Shown: positions 8,542-17,190 of the stretch, in pieces
How positions within the stretch are numbered: position 1 is the first letter of the stretch
Layout of the letters: every line of letters starts with the position of its first letter
Assembly: GCA_022360615.1 (NCBI GenBank)
Contig: JAKSCL010000227.1
Span: forward strand, 1 to 35,005
DNA: 35,005 bases
Origin: Hyphomicrobiales bacterium
GTDB lineage: Bacteria; Pseudomonadota; Alphaproteobacteria; Rhizobiales; JAKSCL01
Direction of reading: 5' to 3'
Program-made: the position numbers and the translations under genes
Notes under the pieces: generated by a model
Told to the model about the DNA's origin: nothing
The model's input: only the letters and a program-made list of their open reading frames with translations
Database searches by the model: none

Positions 8542-10773
8542 CTAGTTGCTCACACGGCTCGCGGCGCTGACAACATCGCGCTCACGCAAAAGCCGGATGA
8601 TACGGTTGAGATGCTTGAGATCCCACACTTCCACATCGACCAGCATTTCATGGAAATCCGTGTTGCGCGCGATCATGCGCACATTGTCGATGTTGGCGCC
8701 GTTTTCGCCGATGACCTGGGCAATCTGGGCCAAGGTGCCGGGCTCGTTCATGGCCGTCACCTTGATTTCGGCGGGAAAGCGGTTTTTCCGTTCGCTTTCG
8801 GTGTCCCAGCGCACATCGAGCCAAAGTTCGGGCTTGTCCTCAAAGGCCCGCAATTCAGGGGAGTGAATGGGATAGATCGTGATGGCACCGCTGCCGTTCA
8901 TGATGCCGACAATCCGGTCGCCCGGAACGGCGCCCGAACCGGGAGAAAAACGCACCGGCATGTTCGGCTCAACGCCCCGGATCGGAAGCGCATCGCTCGG
9001 TTCCTTCTCGCCCGATGTCATCGGAAAACGGAACTTCAGGCCCATGGCGCGTCTGAGACCGAACCAGCCGTCATCCCCCGCCGTTTGCCCGATCGGAATC
9101 TGTATTTCCTTGCCGGTATCGGGCGGGAAGACGGCATCCGCGACCAGCCTGGCGGAGAGTTCGCCGCGCCCCACCGCAGCCAGCAAGTCTTCCAAATGGG
9201 TATGGCCGAGCCGCGAGGCGGACGCCTGCACATCCTGGTCGGAATACGTCTTGCCGCGCCGCTCGAAGGTCCGTTTGGTGATCTGCCGGCCGATATCGAC
9301 ATACTGGGCGCGGATGGCCGTGCGTGACGCCCGCCGGATCGCTGCCCGCGCCTTGCCGGTAATCACGATCGATTCCCAGGCCGCCGGCGGAATCTGTGCA
9401 TCCGAACGGATGATCTCCACCTCGTCGCCATTGGAGAGTTCGGTCATCAAAGGCGCCATCTTGCCGTTGATCTTGCAGCCGACGCAGCTGTTCCCGACAT
9501 CGGTATGGACCGCATAGGCGAAATCGATCGGCGTTGCCCCGCGGGGCAGTGCGATGAGCCGGCCCTTCGGCGTGAAGCAGAAGACCTGATCCTGAAACAG
9601 CTCAAGTTTCGTATGTTCGAGAAAATCCTCCGCGCTTTCGCCGGTTTCAATGAGATCGACGAGCTGATGCAGCCATTGATAGGCGCGGCTGTCTTTCAGC
9701 GACTGCCGCACGCCCTTGCAAGACCCGTTGGCACCGTTTGAGGTGTCCTTATAGAGCACATGCGCGGCCACGCCGAACTCAGCGACTTCGTGCATCTCAG
9801 GCGTGCGGATTTGCAGTTCGACCCGCTGATGGCCCGGTCCGATCACAGTCGTGTGGAGCGACTGGTAGTCGTTCTGTTTCGGTGTTGAGATGTAATCCTT
9901 GAAGCGCCCCGGCACGGTCCGCCAGCGTGTATGGACAAGGCCGAGAGCGGAATAGCACATAGCAACGTCGGGCACGATGATGCGGAAACCGAGGATGTCG
10001 GAAAGCTGCTCGAACGAGATCGATTTCCGTTCCATCTTGCGCCACACCGAATAGGCGCGCTTCGCCCTCCCGCTGACCTCCGTTTTGATGCCGTGCTCTT
10101 GAAGAAGCCCGTAGAGCTCGCCCTCGATCTGCGTGATCAGGTCCGCAAGCCGGTTCTTCTGGGCCTCGAGCCGTTCGGTCACCGCACGATAGGCGTCCGG
10201 ATGGAGCCAGCGGAACGACAGGTCTTCGAGTTCCTCGCGCATGTCATGCATGCCCATGCGCCCGGCAAGCGGGGCGTAGATATCGAGCGTTTCCTCGGCA
10301 ATGCGGGCGCGTTTTGCTTCCGGCATGAACTCAAGCGTGCGCATGTTGTGCAGGCGGTCGGCGAGCTTGACGAGGAGAACCCGGAAATCCTCCGACACGG
10401 CGATGATCAGACGGCGCAGATTCTCCGCCTGTTCGACGCGCTTCGAGACGAGATCGAGACGTTCGATCTTCGTCACGCCCTCGACGATTTTCGACACGTC
10501 CTCGCCAAAACGCTGCCTGATATCCTCAAGCGAGGTATCCGTGTCCTCGACGGTATCGTGCAAAAGCGCAGCGATGATCGTTGCGTCATCAAGACGCAAT
10601 TCCGTCAAGATGCCGGCAACTTCGAGGGGATGCGAGAAAAACGGATCGCCCGAGGCGCGCTTCTGCGACCCATGCGCCTTCATGGCGTAGACATAGGCCT
10701 TGTTCAAAAGCCCTTCGTCGGCCTCGGGATTATAGCGTTGGACACGCTCGACAAGCTGATACTGGCGGATCAT
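8542..10773 (-). CDS. rel: Bifunctional (p)ppGpp synthetase/hydrolase (RelA/SpoT homologue)
   Basis: Encodes 743 residues with the full Rel layout. The N-terminal HD hydrolase domain has FFSHPLEVAGIL and His72-Asp73 in LLHDTVEDTDT. The synthetase domain contains GRAKRAYSVWRKM, FEQLSDILGFRIIV and VELQIRTPEMHEVAEFG. A TGS domain (FTPKGRLIALPRGATPIDFAYAVH) and a C-terminal ACT domain (from about AEIKVTAMNEPGTLAQIA to VSAASRV) follow. With intact HD and synthetase motifs it should both make and degrade (p)ppGpp, as expected for the single Rel of alphaproteobacteria. The neighbouring omega gene is of interest because omega forms part of a ppGpp site on RNA polymerase. Confidence 0.96.
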   Translation of the reverse strand: MIRQYQLVERVQRYNPEADEGLLNKAYVYAMKAHGSQKRASGDPFFSHPLEVAGILTELRLDDATIIAALLHDTVEDTDTSLEDIRQRFGEDVSKIVEGVTKIERLDLVSKRVEQAENLRRLIIAVSEDFRVLLVKLADRLHNMRTLEFMPEAKRARIAEETLDIYAPLAGRMGMHDMREELEDLSFRWLHPDAYRAVTERLEAQKNRLADLITQIEGELYGLLQEHGIKTEVSGRAKRAYSVWRKMERKSISFEQLSDILGFRIIVPDVAMCYSALGLVHTRWRTVPGRFKDYISTPKQNDYQSLHTTVIGPGHQRVELQIRTPEMHEVAEFGVAAHVLYKDTSNGANGSCKGVRQSLKDSRAYQWLHQLVDLIETGESAEDFLEHTKLELFQDQVFCFTPKGRLIALPRGATPIDFAYAVHTDVGNSCVGCKINGKMAPLMTELSNGDEVEIIRSDAQIPPAAWESIVITGKARAAIRRASRTAIRAQYVDIGRQITKRTFERRGKTYSDQDVQASASRLGHTHLEDLLAAVGRGELSARLVADAVFPPDTGKEIQIPIGQTAGDDGWFGLRRAMGLKFRFPMTSGEKEPSDALPIRGVEPNMPVRFSPGSGAVPGDRIVGIMNGSGAITIYPIHSPELRAFEDKPELWLDVRWDTESERKNRFPAEIKVTAMNEPGTLAQIAQVIGENGANIDNVRMIARNTDFHEMLVDVEVWDLKHLNRIIRLLRERDVVSAASRVSN

Positions 10774-10782
10774 CGCGCGCCG

Positions 10783-10800
10783 CCGCCGTCATAGCGGCGG
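10783..10800. other. Short GC hairpin just upstream of rel
   Basis: CCGCCG (10783-10788) and CGGCGG (10795-10800) can pair around a 6-nt loop, ending 10 nt before the rel ATG on the transcript. No clear Shine-Dalgarno sequence is visible before that ATG, so the hairpin could influence rel translation. It may equally be chance in GC-rich DNA. Confidence 0.3.
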
Positions 10801-10905
10801 TCCGGGAAAAAGCGTTCAATGCGCCCAGTCGAGCCTAGCGAGGTCCACATTGCCTTTCCGGTCCCGCGAAGCCCCCTTGCCTATCTTTTATAAAGGACGG
10901 TGACC

Positions 10906-11298
10906 TCAGTTCGATCCCGAATCCTCAGGCGGCGCCAATTGGGCAAGGCCGCGCAAAAGATCGTCTTCCGACATGCGGTCCATTTCGATGTCGAGATCGT
11001 CGTTTCCGCTCGGAACAATAGCGGCTTGCGCCGGCACGAGCGGCGCGGTTTCGGTTTCCGGCTCGTCCACTTCCACCTGTTTTTGCAGCGAATGGATGAG
11101 ATCCTCTTTCAGATCCTCCGGGGAAATTGTCTCCCCAGCGATTTCGCGCAAGGCCACGACGGGGTTTTTGTCCCGGTCGCGGTCCAGCGTCAGCGGCGAG
11201 CCGCTGGAAATCTGGCGCGCTCTGTGGCTGGCCAGAAGCACGAGTTCAAAGCGGTTCGATACCTTATCGACGCAATCTTCAACGGTAACGCGGGCCAT
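10906..11298 (-). CDS. rpoZ: RNA polymerase omega subunit
   Basis: Encodes 130 residues. Omega helps fold and assemble the beta' subunit. The conserved N-terminal part reads [20 protein letters not shown], then [14 protein letters not shown] and [10 protein letters not shown], all standard. The C-terminal half is acidic and Pro-rich ([15 protein letters not shown]), a variable extension common in alphaproteobacteria. It is the first gene of the long minus-strand housekeeping run, and AAAGGA lies about 12 nt upstream of the ATG. A 132-bp gap separates it from rel. Confidence 0.95.
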   Translation of the reverse strand: MARVTVEDCVDKVSNRFELVLLASHRARQISSGSPLTLDRDRDKNPVVALREIAGETISPEDLKEDLIHSLQKQVEVDEPETETAPLVPAQAAIVPSGNDDLDIEMDRMSEDDLLRGLAQLAPPEDSGSN

Positions 11299-11691
11299 CC
11301 GCGGCCATCCTTTGTTTGACCTTTAGGGATAATCGTTTTTCAATAATCATCTTTCAGCCTTATTTCAAGGCGTAGAAACACGGCCCTACGGCTATTGGGA
11401 TTGTTGAATTTGGAATGCGGTTGCGTCATCAGGCCGATGACAATAAGAACTCCGCGGCCATGCATCCTTTCCAGCGGCTGTGAGCATCCAGGATGCAACG
11501 GATCAACCAGCCCAACAATCAAGATTCCGGTGGGGAAACTGTTTCCCGCGCGCAATTTGCCGCGCTTAACACACGATCCGAAGGTGGGAATCGGTTTTTT
11601 GGCGCATAGTGCGTAAAAACTAAAAGCGGAGCGAAGTTCCCGTATCGTAACACGGATCGCGCTCACAAAAACGGCATAGGACGCTGATTTG
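11299..11691. other. Intergenic region between divergent rpoZ and NYN genes with several inverted repeats
   Basis: This 393-bp stretch must hold divergent promoters for rpoZ and the NYN gene. It contains three clear inverted repeats: GTCATC/GATGAC (11425-11441, 5-nt loop), TGCATCC/GGATGCA (11461-11497, about 23-nt loop) and GGGAAAC/GTTTCCC (11533-11547). No convincing protein is encoded in any frame. It could hold a structured small RNA or regulator-binding sites. I looked for tmRNA, 6S and tRNA hallmarks and saw none. Confidence 0.4.
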
Positions 11692-12318
11692 ATGAATTTT
11701 TCCCCTGAAGAGCGCATCGCGCTCTTTATTGACGGCGCCAATCTCTACGCGACCGCAAAATCTCTCGGTTTCGACATTGACTACCGCCGGTTGCTCTCCG
11801 CCTTCCGGAAGAAGGCCTATGTCCTCAGAGCGCTCTACTACACGGTCATCGCCGAGGATCAGGAATACTCCTCGATCCGTCCCTTGATCGACTGGCTCGA
11901 TTACAACGGGTTCACGATCATCACGAAGCCGTCGCGCGAGTTCACCGACGCGGCGGGCCGGCGCAAGGTTAAAGGCTCGATGGATATCGAGCTTGCCGTC
12001 GACGCGATGGAACTCGCGCAGTACCTCGACCACGTTGTGCTGTTCTCAGGCGACGGCGATTTCCGCTCGCTCGTCGAGGCGATCCAAAGACGCGGGCGGA
12101 AGGTTTCCGTCGTTTCCACGATCGCCACACAACCGCCCATGGCGGCGGACGATTTGCGCCGTCAGGCCGATCACTTCATCGACCTTGCCGACATGGAACA
12201 CTTGATCGGCCGGGCCCCGGACGAGCGCCCGCAGCGCAAGCCCGATGAAGGTGATGAAGGCGATGAAGAATATGAAGACATCGAGGACGACGGCGAAAAC
12301 GCCGAAGGCCGTTACTAA
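11692..12318 (+). CDS. NYN domain (LabA/DUF88-like) protein
   Basis: Encodes 208 residues from ATG 11692 (a TTG codon precedes it; AGGA lies about 12 nt upstream). NYN domains are PIN-like metal-dependent nuclease folds. Acidic residues at the expected places are Asp14 in ALFIDGANLYA, Asp in KGSMDIELAVDAM and Asp in VLFSGDGDF. The C-terminus from about 180 is a highly acidic low-complexity tail (DEGDEGDEEYEDIEDDGE), probably disordered. The RNA target is unknown. NYN genes commonly lie close to rpoZ-rel in Rhizobiales. The downstream uracil-DNA glycosylase gene starts 14 nt after the stop, so the two likely form an operon. Confidence 0.88.
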   Translation: MNFSPEERIALFIDGANLYATAKSLGFDIDYRRLLSAFRKKAYVLRALYYTVIAEDQEYSSIRPLIDWLDYNGFTIITKPSREFTDAAGRRKVKGSMDIELAVDAMELAQYLDHVVLFSGDGDFRSLVEAIQRRGRKVSVVSTIATQPPMAADDLRRQADHFIDLADMEHLIGRAPDERPQRKPDEGDEGDEEYEDIEDDGENAEGRY

Positions 12319-12332
12319 CCTCGCGCCCGGCA

Positions 12333-12989
12333 ATGGATTCGGACGATCCGTTTTACGGACCGCCAGCGAACTGCGAGCAATGCAGCCGTTTGGCGGACTA
12401 TCGCGCGGAAAACCGCGCCGCCAATCCCGATTGGTTTAATGCGCCGGTGCCCTCATTCGGCGATCCCGCCGCGAAACTCTTGATCGTCGGCCTTGCGCCC
12501 GGTGTCACCGGCGCCAACCGCACGGGCCGCCCGTTCACAGGCGATTTCGCGGGCGATCTTCTTTATGACGCGCTGCTCGCCCACGGTTTTGCCGAAGGTA
12601 CCTATGGGCGTTCGCCCGATGACGGCCTTGCTCTGCGCAGCACGGTCATCTCGAACGCCGTGCGCTGCGTACCGCCCCAGAACAAGCCGACCGGCGCTGA
12701 AATCAAGAACTGCCGTCCCTATTTGAACGGTCTGATCGAAACGCTCGCCGAATTGAAGGCGATTCTCTGCCTCGGACGGATCGCCCATGAAAGCGTCATG
12801 CGCGTGTTCGGCCTCAGGCTCGCGTCCCACCCGTTTGCCCATGGCGCGGCTCACCTTGTGGGCGGCCTCACCGTCTACGATTCCTACCACTGCTCGCGCT
12901 ACAACACGAATACCGGCCGCCTGACGGAAGAGATGTTCCACGCGGTGCTCGCGCAAATCCGCGAAGACCTTTTCGACGCCGCATCTTGA
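12333..12989 (+). CDS. Uracil-DNA glycosylase, family 5-like with Fe-S cluster
   Basis: Encodes 218 residues. It belongs to the UDG superfamily, which excises uracil (family 5 also other deaminated bases) from DNA. The first motif is GLAPGVTGANRTGRPFTGD (53-71) and the second active-site region is SYHCSRYNTNTGRLT near the C-terminus. Four cysteines suited to a 4Fe-4S cluster are Cys14 and Cys17 (NCEQC), Cys112 (RCVPP) and Cys127 (NCRPY). The GLAPG form of motif 1, without a polar catalytic residue, is typical of family 5 (UdgB) rather than family 4. It is co-directional with the NYN gene and convergent with the phosphoesterase gene. Confidence 0.9.
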   Translation: MDSDDPFYGPPANCEQCSRLADYRAENRAANPDWFNAPVPSFGDPAAKLLIVGLAPGVTGANRTGRPFTGDFAGDLLYDALLAHGFAEGTYGRSPDDGLALRSTVISNAVRCVPPQNKPTGAEIKNCRPYLNGLIETLAELKAILCLGRIAHESVMRVFGLRLASHPFAHGAAHLVGGLTVYDSYHCSRYNTNTGRLTEEMFHAVLAQIREDLFDAAS

Positions 12990-13056
12990 GAGCGGGCCGC
13001 GTCAAAGAAAGGCCCCGCACAGCGGTCTTACCGGAGACGCGTTTTCCGGATGGCGC

Positions 13057-13884
13057 CTAGCGGATCATGGTGAGCCGGTCCCAATCGGCATAGTTGGGCG
13101 ATCCTTCGTTACGAATTTCGCCCGCATAGCCGTATTCGACCATGCAAACCATCGTGGAGATGCGGTCCGCCAGGATCACCGCATAGGCTTCGGGCAGATC
13201 GGAGCCGCTCAGCAGGCGTTGTTGCGCCTCGAAAGACGGCCAGCCCGCATGATTGGTGCCCCTAGGCGCTGAAAAAGGCACGCCGTGCAGCGAGCCCGAC
13301 AAGGGAAGATGGCAGTGGCCGTGAAAGATGTGCCGGATCCGCGCCGCATGCCGTTCGACAACGGCGCTGAAGCGTGTGTGGTCCAGCAGCATGATCCGGT
13401 CCATGGGGCCAATACCCGTTGGAACGGGATTGTGATGCATGAACAGCCAGGCCGTATCGCCGGTTTCGGAAAGCGTCCGGTCCAGCCATTCCGCCCTTGC
13501 CTCGCAGAAATGCCCGGCATGCGTTTCCGGCCCCCAGGTGTCGACGACGACACCCATGCCTTCCGGCAGCGGGAAAGTGCGGTGAACGAAACCGCCCGTC
13601 CCGCGCAGTTCCGGAAAGACCTGGAGAAACGTCTCCCGGTCGTCATGGTTGCCGATACACAGTTCGACGGGCAAGGGCACGGATGCAATGCGCCTCTTCA
13701 GACGGAGATAGTCGTCCCGTTCTCCCCAGTCGGATAGGTCGCCGGTGATCACGATCGCCTCGGCGTCCTGGTGAAAACGCAATACGTGATCGAGAGCCCT
13801 GTTGAAATTCGCGCTGGGGTCCCGTCCGGCTATGGTCTGGCCGGGAGCGGTGAGATGGATATCGGTCATGTGGATCAGCTTCAC
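13057..13884 (-). CDS. Calcineurin-like metallophosphoesterase
   Basis: Encodes 275 residues from a GTG at 13884, preceded by GGGGA about 9 nt upstream. All five phosphoesterase blocks are visible: Asp8 and His10 in MTDIH, GD at 48-49, GNHDD at 78-82, HHN and HGHCH. It resembles the CpdA/GpdQ class, which cleaves cyclic nucleotides or phosphodiesters such as glycerophosphodiesters. No signal peptide, so probably cytosolic. It is the last gene of the ABC importer operon, after the binding-protein gene, which suggests it acts on the imported compound. The exact substrate cannot be read from the sequence. Confidence 0.88.
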   Translation of the reverse strand: MKLIHMTDIHLTAPGQTIAGRDPSANFNRALDHVLRFHQDAEAIVITGDLSDWGERDDYLRLKRRIASVPLPVELCIGNHDDRETFLQVFPELRGTGGFVHRTFPLPEGMGVVVDTWGPETHAGHFCEARAEWLDRTLSETGDTAWLFMHHNPVPTGIGPMDRIMLLDHTRFSAVVERHAARIRHIFHGHCHLPLSGSLHGVPFSAPRGTNHAGWPSFEAQQRLLSGSDLPEAYAVILADRISTMVCMVEYGYAGEIRNEGSPNYADWDRLTMIR

Positions 13885-13902
13885 GGCGCGCTTCCCCGTT
13901 TC

Positions 13903-13931
13903 GCCGGAGCGCGGACCGGCCGCGCTCCGGC
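13903..13931 (-). terminator. GC-rich stem-loop between binding-protein and phosphoesterase genes
   Basis: GCCGGAGCGCGG (13903-13914) pairs perfectly with CCGCGCTCCGGC (13920-13931) around a 5-nt loop, a 12-bp stem. It lies 18 nt after the binding-protein stop codon on the transcript. No U-run follows, so it is more likely an mRNA-stabilising or attenuating structure than a full intrinsic terminator. Confidence 0.6.
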
Positions 13932-13948
13932 ATGGTGCCGGTCTTGGA

Positions 13949-15211
13949 TCAGGAGCCTGATGGCAGAAGATCCTGCACTTCCTCGCTCAACTCTTCCTGA
14001 AGCTCCGACATGTCGTCGTGTTCACCGGTGACGATGCCTTGCAAGGCGTCGTAGATGACCTGGGTGACCGCCAGCCCGTTGTCGCCCGGATAGGCCTGCC
14101 ATTCCCGCAGCAGCGGAAGCTGACGCACAGCCGTCTCCTTGTTCGGATTCTCCTTGTAGAAATCGGCGAGAATAATCTCATTGGCGGCTTGGTTCGGCGG
14201 CATGTAGCCGGTCGTGCGGGCCACATCGGCCGCGCCTTCGCCGGAGGTGATGAACTTCAGCCATTTCCAGGCCGCGTCGAGCACTTCCGGATCGTCTGAG
14301 CCGGAGACGAGCATGGCCGCATTGCCGCCCGCCGGCAGACCTTTCGGACCGGAGGCTTCAAGGCCCGGGAACTCGTTGGTTTTCAGTGCGAAGTCACCCT
14401 TGGAGCGTTCGACGGCGCCGAGCGCCGACGTCGACCAGAACATCATGGCGATTTCGCCTGCGGAAAAGGAGGCAAGCGCAGCCTTCCATTCCAGATTCTG
14501 CATGTCGCAGCCCCGGAAGATACTGTGCATGGTGTCGAGTGCGGTCTTGCCTTCAGGTTCGTCGAGCTGGAAGTCGGCACCGATCACGGTGGGCTTGTCC
14601 TGCGTCCACATCAACGACTGAAGGAACCAGTTTCCGGTGACGCTCCAGCCCCAGAAAACCGGGTTCTTGACGCCGGCCTCGCGCAGTTTCCCGCAAGCCG
14701 CCACGACCTCTTCCCAGGTCTTCGGCAGGCTGGACGCATCGAGGCCCGCCTGGGCCATCAGGTCCATATTGTAGTAGCCCACCGGAAGAGACACCGAGAA
14801 CGGCAGGCCGTACACCTCGCCGTCGAACGTGCCGAGATCGAGCATGGCCTTATGGTAGCCGTCCTTGGCGAAGTCGGTTTCCTTCGCGATGAAGGGCTCA
14901 AGCGATTTCGCGATACCCTTTTCAACGAGGATCGCCTGACGGTTCAGGCCCTGCATGGTCACATCGGGCAGGTTCCCGGCGACCGCCTCGCGCAGGATCG
15001 TGTTCGTTCCGTCCTCGTAGGATTCGTAGGTGGCGCGGAACTCCACCTCGATGTTCGGATAAGCCTCCTGGAACTTCGGCAGGATCTTCTCGTAGGTCAC
15101 ATCGAAAAGGTGGCTGTAGGGATAAGCGAATTCGATCGTGATCTTCTCCTCGGCAAAGGCCGCCGTCGACAGCGCAAAGGCCGCGGCGGTTGCGGTCAGC
15201 AGCTTTTTCAT
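13949..15211 (-). CDS. ABC transporter extracellular solute-binding protein (family 1)
   Basis: Encodes 420 residues from ATG 15211 with CAGGAG 6 nt upstream; a TTG codon lies just before the ATG. A Sec signal peptide ends near residue 20 (AFA before EEKITIEFAYPY). The mature protein has the layout of UgpB/MalE-type carbohydrate-binding proteins: FQEAYPNIEVEF, GNLPDVTMQGLNRQAI, YGLPFSVSLPVGYYN and a C-terminal AAWKWLKFITSGEGAADVA segment. It acts in the periplasm, delivering ligand to the two permeases encoded upstream. Being last among the transporter genes and flanked by two stem-loops, it may be expressed at a different level from the membrane genes. Confidence 0.92.
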   Translation of the reverse strand: MKKLLTATAAAFALSTAAFAEEKITIEFAYPYSHLFDVTYEKILPKFQEAYPNIEVEFRATYESYEDGTNTILREAVAGNLPDVTMQGLNRQAILVEKGIAKSLEPFIAKETDFAKDGYHKAMLDLGTFDGEVYGLPFSVSLPVGYYNMDLMAQAGLDASSLPKTWEEVVAACGKLREAGVKNPVFWGWSVTGNWFLQSLMWTQDKPTVIGADFQLDEPEGKTALDTMHSIFRGCDMQNLEWKAALASFSAGEIAMMFWSTSALGAVERSKGDFALKTNEFPGLEASGPKGLPAGGNAAMLVSGSDDPEVLDAAWKWLKFITSGEGAADVARTTGYMPPNQAANEIILADFYKENPNKETAVRQLPLLREWQAYPGDNGLAVTQVIYDALQGIVTGEHDDMSELQEELSEEVQDLLPSGS

Positions 15212-15275
15212 CAATATCTCCTGTGGTTGCCCAGACTGCGGATGGCGTGTCGTGCAAACCCTTCATCCGCGGTTC

Positions 15276-15291
15276 ATCCCGGATCCGGGAT
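15276..15291. repeat. 16-bp perfect palindrome before the binding-protein gene
   Basis: ATCCCGGATCCGGGAT is a perfect 16-bp palindrome about 65 nt upstream of the binding-protein start. It could be a protein-binding site or a second RNA hairpin next to the larger stem-loop at 15301-15326. Confidence 0.4.
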
Positions 15292-15300
15292 CTCGGTGAC

Positions 15301-15326
15301 GGGACCGCCGCTAAGGCGGCGGTCCC
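15301..15326 (-). terminator. GC-rich stem-loop between permease and binding-protein genes
   Basis: GGGACCGCCGC (15301-15311) and GCGGCGGTCCC (15316-15326) form an 11-bp perfect stem with a 4-nt loop. It lies 11 nt downstream of the permease stop on the transcript and lacks a U-run. It may act as an attenuator or RNA-stability element that sets the ratio of binding protein to permease. Confidence 0.6.
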
Positions 15327-15337
15327 ATAGCGTGCGC

Positions 15338-16273
15338 TCACTTCATGCCTGTCAGCGTAATGCCCTCGATGAAGCGCCGTTGCGCGAGCAGGAAGGCGAC
15401 GATGAGCGGCGTGACGATGATGGTGGCCGTGGCCATCATGGGCCCGAAATTGTCGCCGTCCGCATCGCCCTTGAATTCCCGCAATCCTAGCGGCGGCGTG
15501 AACAGATCGCGGTTGCCGGTGATCACGATCCGCGGCCAGAAATAGTCGTTCCAGTGCGCGACCACCGAGAAGATCCCGAAAGCCAGCAGCGCCGGGATCG
15601 CGGTCGGCAGCATGACGTTCCAGATGATCGAATACTCGCTCATTCCGTCCATGCGAGCGGCATCGATCAGATCGTCCGGCACCGTCATGAAGAACTGGCG
15701 CATCAAAAAGATGCCGAAAACCGAGATCGTCCAAGGGATGATCAAGGCGGCATAGGTGTTGGTCAGCCCGACCTTGGACAGCATGATGTAAAGCGGCAGC
15801 GCGATGGCGTGGACCGGGATAAGCAGGCAGAACAGCACCAGCGCGAATACAGCCTCCCTGCCCCACCAGCGCAGCTTTGCAAGCGCATAGGCGCAAGGCA
15901 GCGCGACGACGATCTGAATGGCGAAAATGGACAGGGTGACGATGACGCCGTTCAGAAGATAGAGCAGCAGCGGCGCCTTCTCGAAGGCGGTGGTGTAATT
16001 GTAGATGAGCGGCCGGACCATGCAGTCTTCGGCCGCATTGCCGAGCTTGACGCAGAAATCGTCGCGAAACAGCTCTTGCGCGCCGAATAATCCGCCGGTG
16101 TTGGTCATGATCTCCGACGGGCTCTTCATCGAATAGCTGACCATCACATAGAACGGGATCAACACGATCACCGCACCGAGGATCAAGACGGCGTGCTTGA
16201 TCGTCTCCGTGGTGGAGAAACGGAAAGTTCCCTCCATCCGCGGGAGCGGACGGACGTGCGTCATTGCGGTCAT
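15338..16273 (-). CDS. ABC transporter permease, MalG/UgpE type
   Basis: Encodes 311 residues with about six membrane helices. The EAA coupling loop that contacts the ATPase is seen as DAARMDGMSEYSIIWNVMLP. The protein pairs with the MalF-type permease encoded upstream; its ATG at 16273 overlaps that gene's TGA. An extended periplasmic loop after the first helix carries Cys74 and Cys84 (DFC and EDC), not usual in this family and possibly a disulfide. It is an inner-membrane protein of the carbohydrate uptake transporter 1 group. Confidence 0.92.
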   Translation of the reverse strand: MTAMTHVRPLPRMEGTFRFSTTETIKHAVLILGAVIVLIPFYVMVSYSMKSPSEIMTNTGGLFGAQELFRDDFCVKLGNAAEDCMVRPLIYNYTTAFEKAPLLLYLLNGVIVTLSIFAIQIVVALPCAYALAKLRWWGREAVFALVLFCLLIPVHAIALPLYIMLSKVGLTNTYAALIIPWTISVFGIFLMRQFFMTVPDDLIDAARMDGMSEYSIIWNVMLPTAIPALLAFGIFSVVAHWNDYFWPRIVITGNRDLFTPPLGLREFKGDADGDNFGPMMATATIIVTPLIVAFLLAQRRFIEGITLTGMK

Positions 16274-17190
16274 GCGTAATGCACCCTGCGTTCGACGAGC
16301 CAGCGCTGCAGAAGCGTCAGCATCATCACAAATCCAAGGAAGATGATGGTGATGGCCGCGCCAATCCCCATCAGGTTTTGCTGGATGGCCTTCTCGTAGA
16401 TCGCGAACATCATGACGTAGACGGATTTCGAGGGACCGCCGCCCTGCGGGTAGAAAGCCTCGACCGTATCGAAGACCTGAAAGGAGCGGATGCAGGATAT
16501 GGTCACGACGAACACGGTCGTGGGCCCGAGCATCGGCCAGGTGACCAATTTGAACCGGTCCCAGGCGCTGCGTGCGCCATCCATCTCCGCGGCATGGTAG
16601 AGTTCACGCGGGATTGACGTCAGCCCGGCGAGATAAAGCACCATGTTGAAGCCAAACCCCTGCCAGACGCCGATGAAGGCCACCGTCCAGATGGCGTAGT
16701 CCTTGTCGGTCAGCCAAAGCGGAAAGGTCCGTTCGCAGCTGCGGGCATACCAGTTCCAGTTCTCAAGGAATGTTCCGCAGCCCTGCGCCAGGGTCGAATT
16801 GACGATGCCGATGGTCGGATGGAGGGCGAATTCCCACACGATCGCCATGGCGAGGAGCGCGGCCATCACCGGCAGGAAATAGATCGTCTTATAGATGTCG
16901 CTGAACCGGTTGAGAGAATGGATAAGCAGTGCCGCGCCGAGCCCGAGCCCCACGGTGAGCGGCACGACGACGCCCACATAGGTGAACGTCGCGATGAACA
17001 TCTTCTCATAGGTCGAACGCGTGAAGATGCGCTCGTAATTCTGCAGGCCGACCCATTCGGCACCCGGATTGCCGAGGCTGTAGTCGGTGAAGGAGAGGAC
17101 CGCCGCAATGCCGATCGGAACGAGCAAGATGACGATCATCAGAAAGATCGCCGGGGCGACGAACCAGATATGAGCGTGGGAGCGCACCAT
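16270..17190 (-). CDS. ABC transporter permease, MalF/UgpA type
   Basis: Encodes 306 residues with about six membrane helices (first: FVAPAIFLMIVILLVPIGIA, 10-29). The EAA loop is YHAAEMDGARSAWDRFKLVT followed by WPML. A periplasmic loop between helices carries Cys138 and Cys152, matching the paired-cysteine loop in the partner permease. The ATG at 17190 overlaps the stop of the ATPase gene by one base, and its own stop overlaps the next permease start. It should form the translocation heterodimer with the MalG-type protein. Confidence 0.92.
   Translation of the reverse strand: MVRSHAHIWFVAPAIFLMIVILLVPIGIAAVLSFTDYSLGNPGAEWVGLQNYERIFTRSTYEKMFIATFTYVGVVVPLTVGLGLGAALLIHSLNRFSDIYKTIYFLPVMAALLAMAIVWEFALHPTIGIVNSTLAQGCGTFLENWNWYARSCERTFPLWLTDKDYAIWTVAFIGVWQGFGFNMVLYLAGLTSIPRELYHAAEMDGARSAWDRFKLVTWPMLGPTTVFVVTISCIRSFQVFDTVEAFYPQGGGPSKSVYVMMFAIYEKAIQQNLMGIGAAITIIFLGFVMMLTLLQRWLVERRVHYA

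Noticed and set aside
7924-9327. Long plus-strand open frame (467 codons) opposite pyrE and rel
   Set aside because: Antisense to clear housekeeping genes with intact motifs, and no protein-like domains.
11380-11600. tmRNA, 6S RNA or tRNA in the hairpin-rich spacer
   Set aside because: No tRNA-like acceptor or T-loop, no recognisable tag frame and no 6S-like long stem was found.
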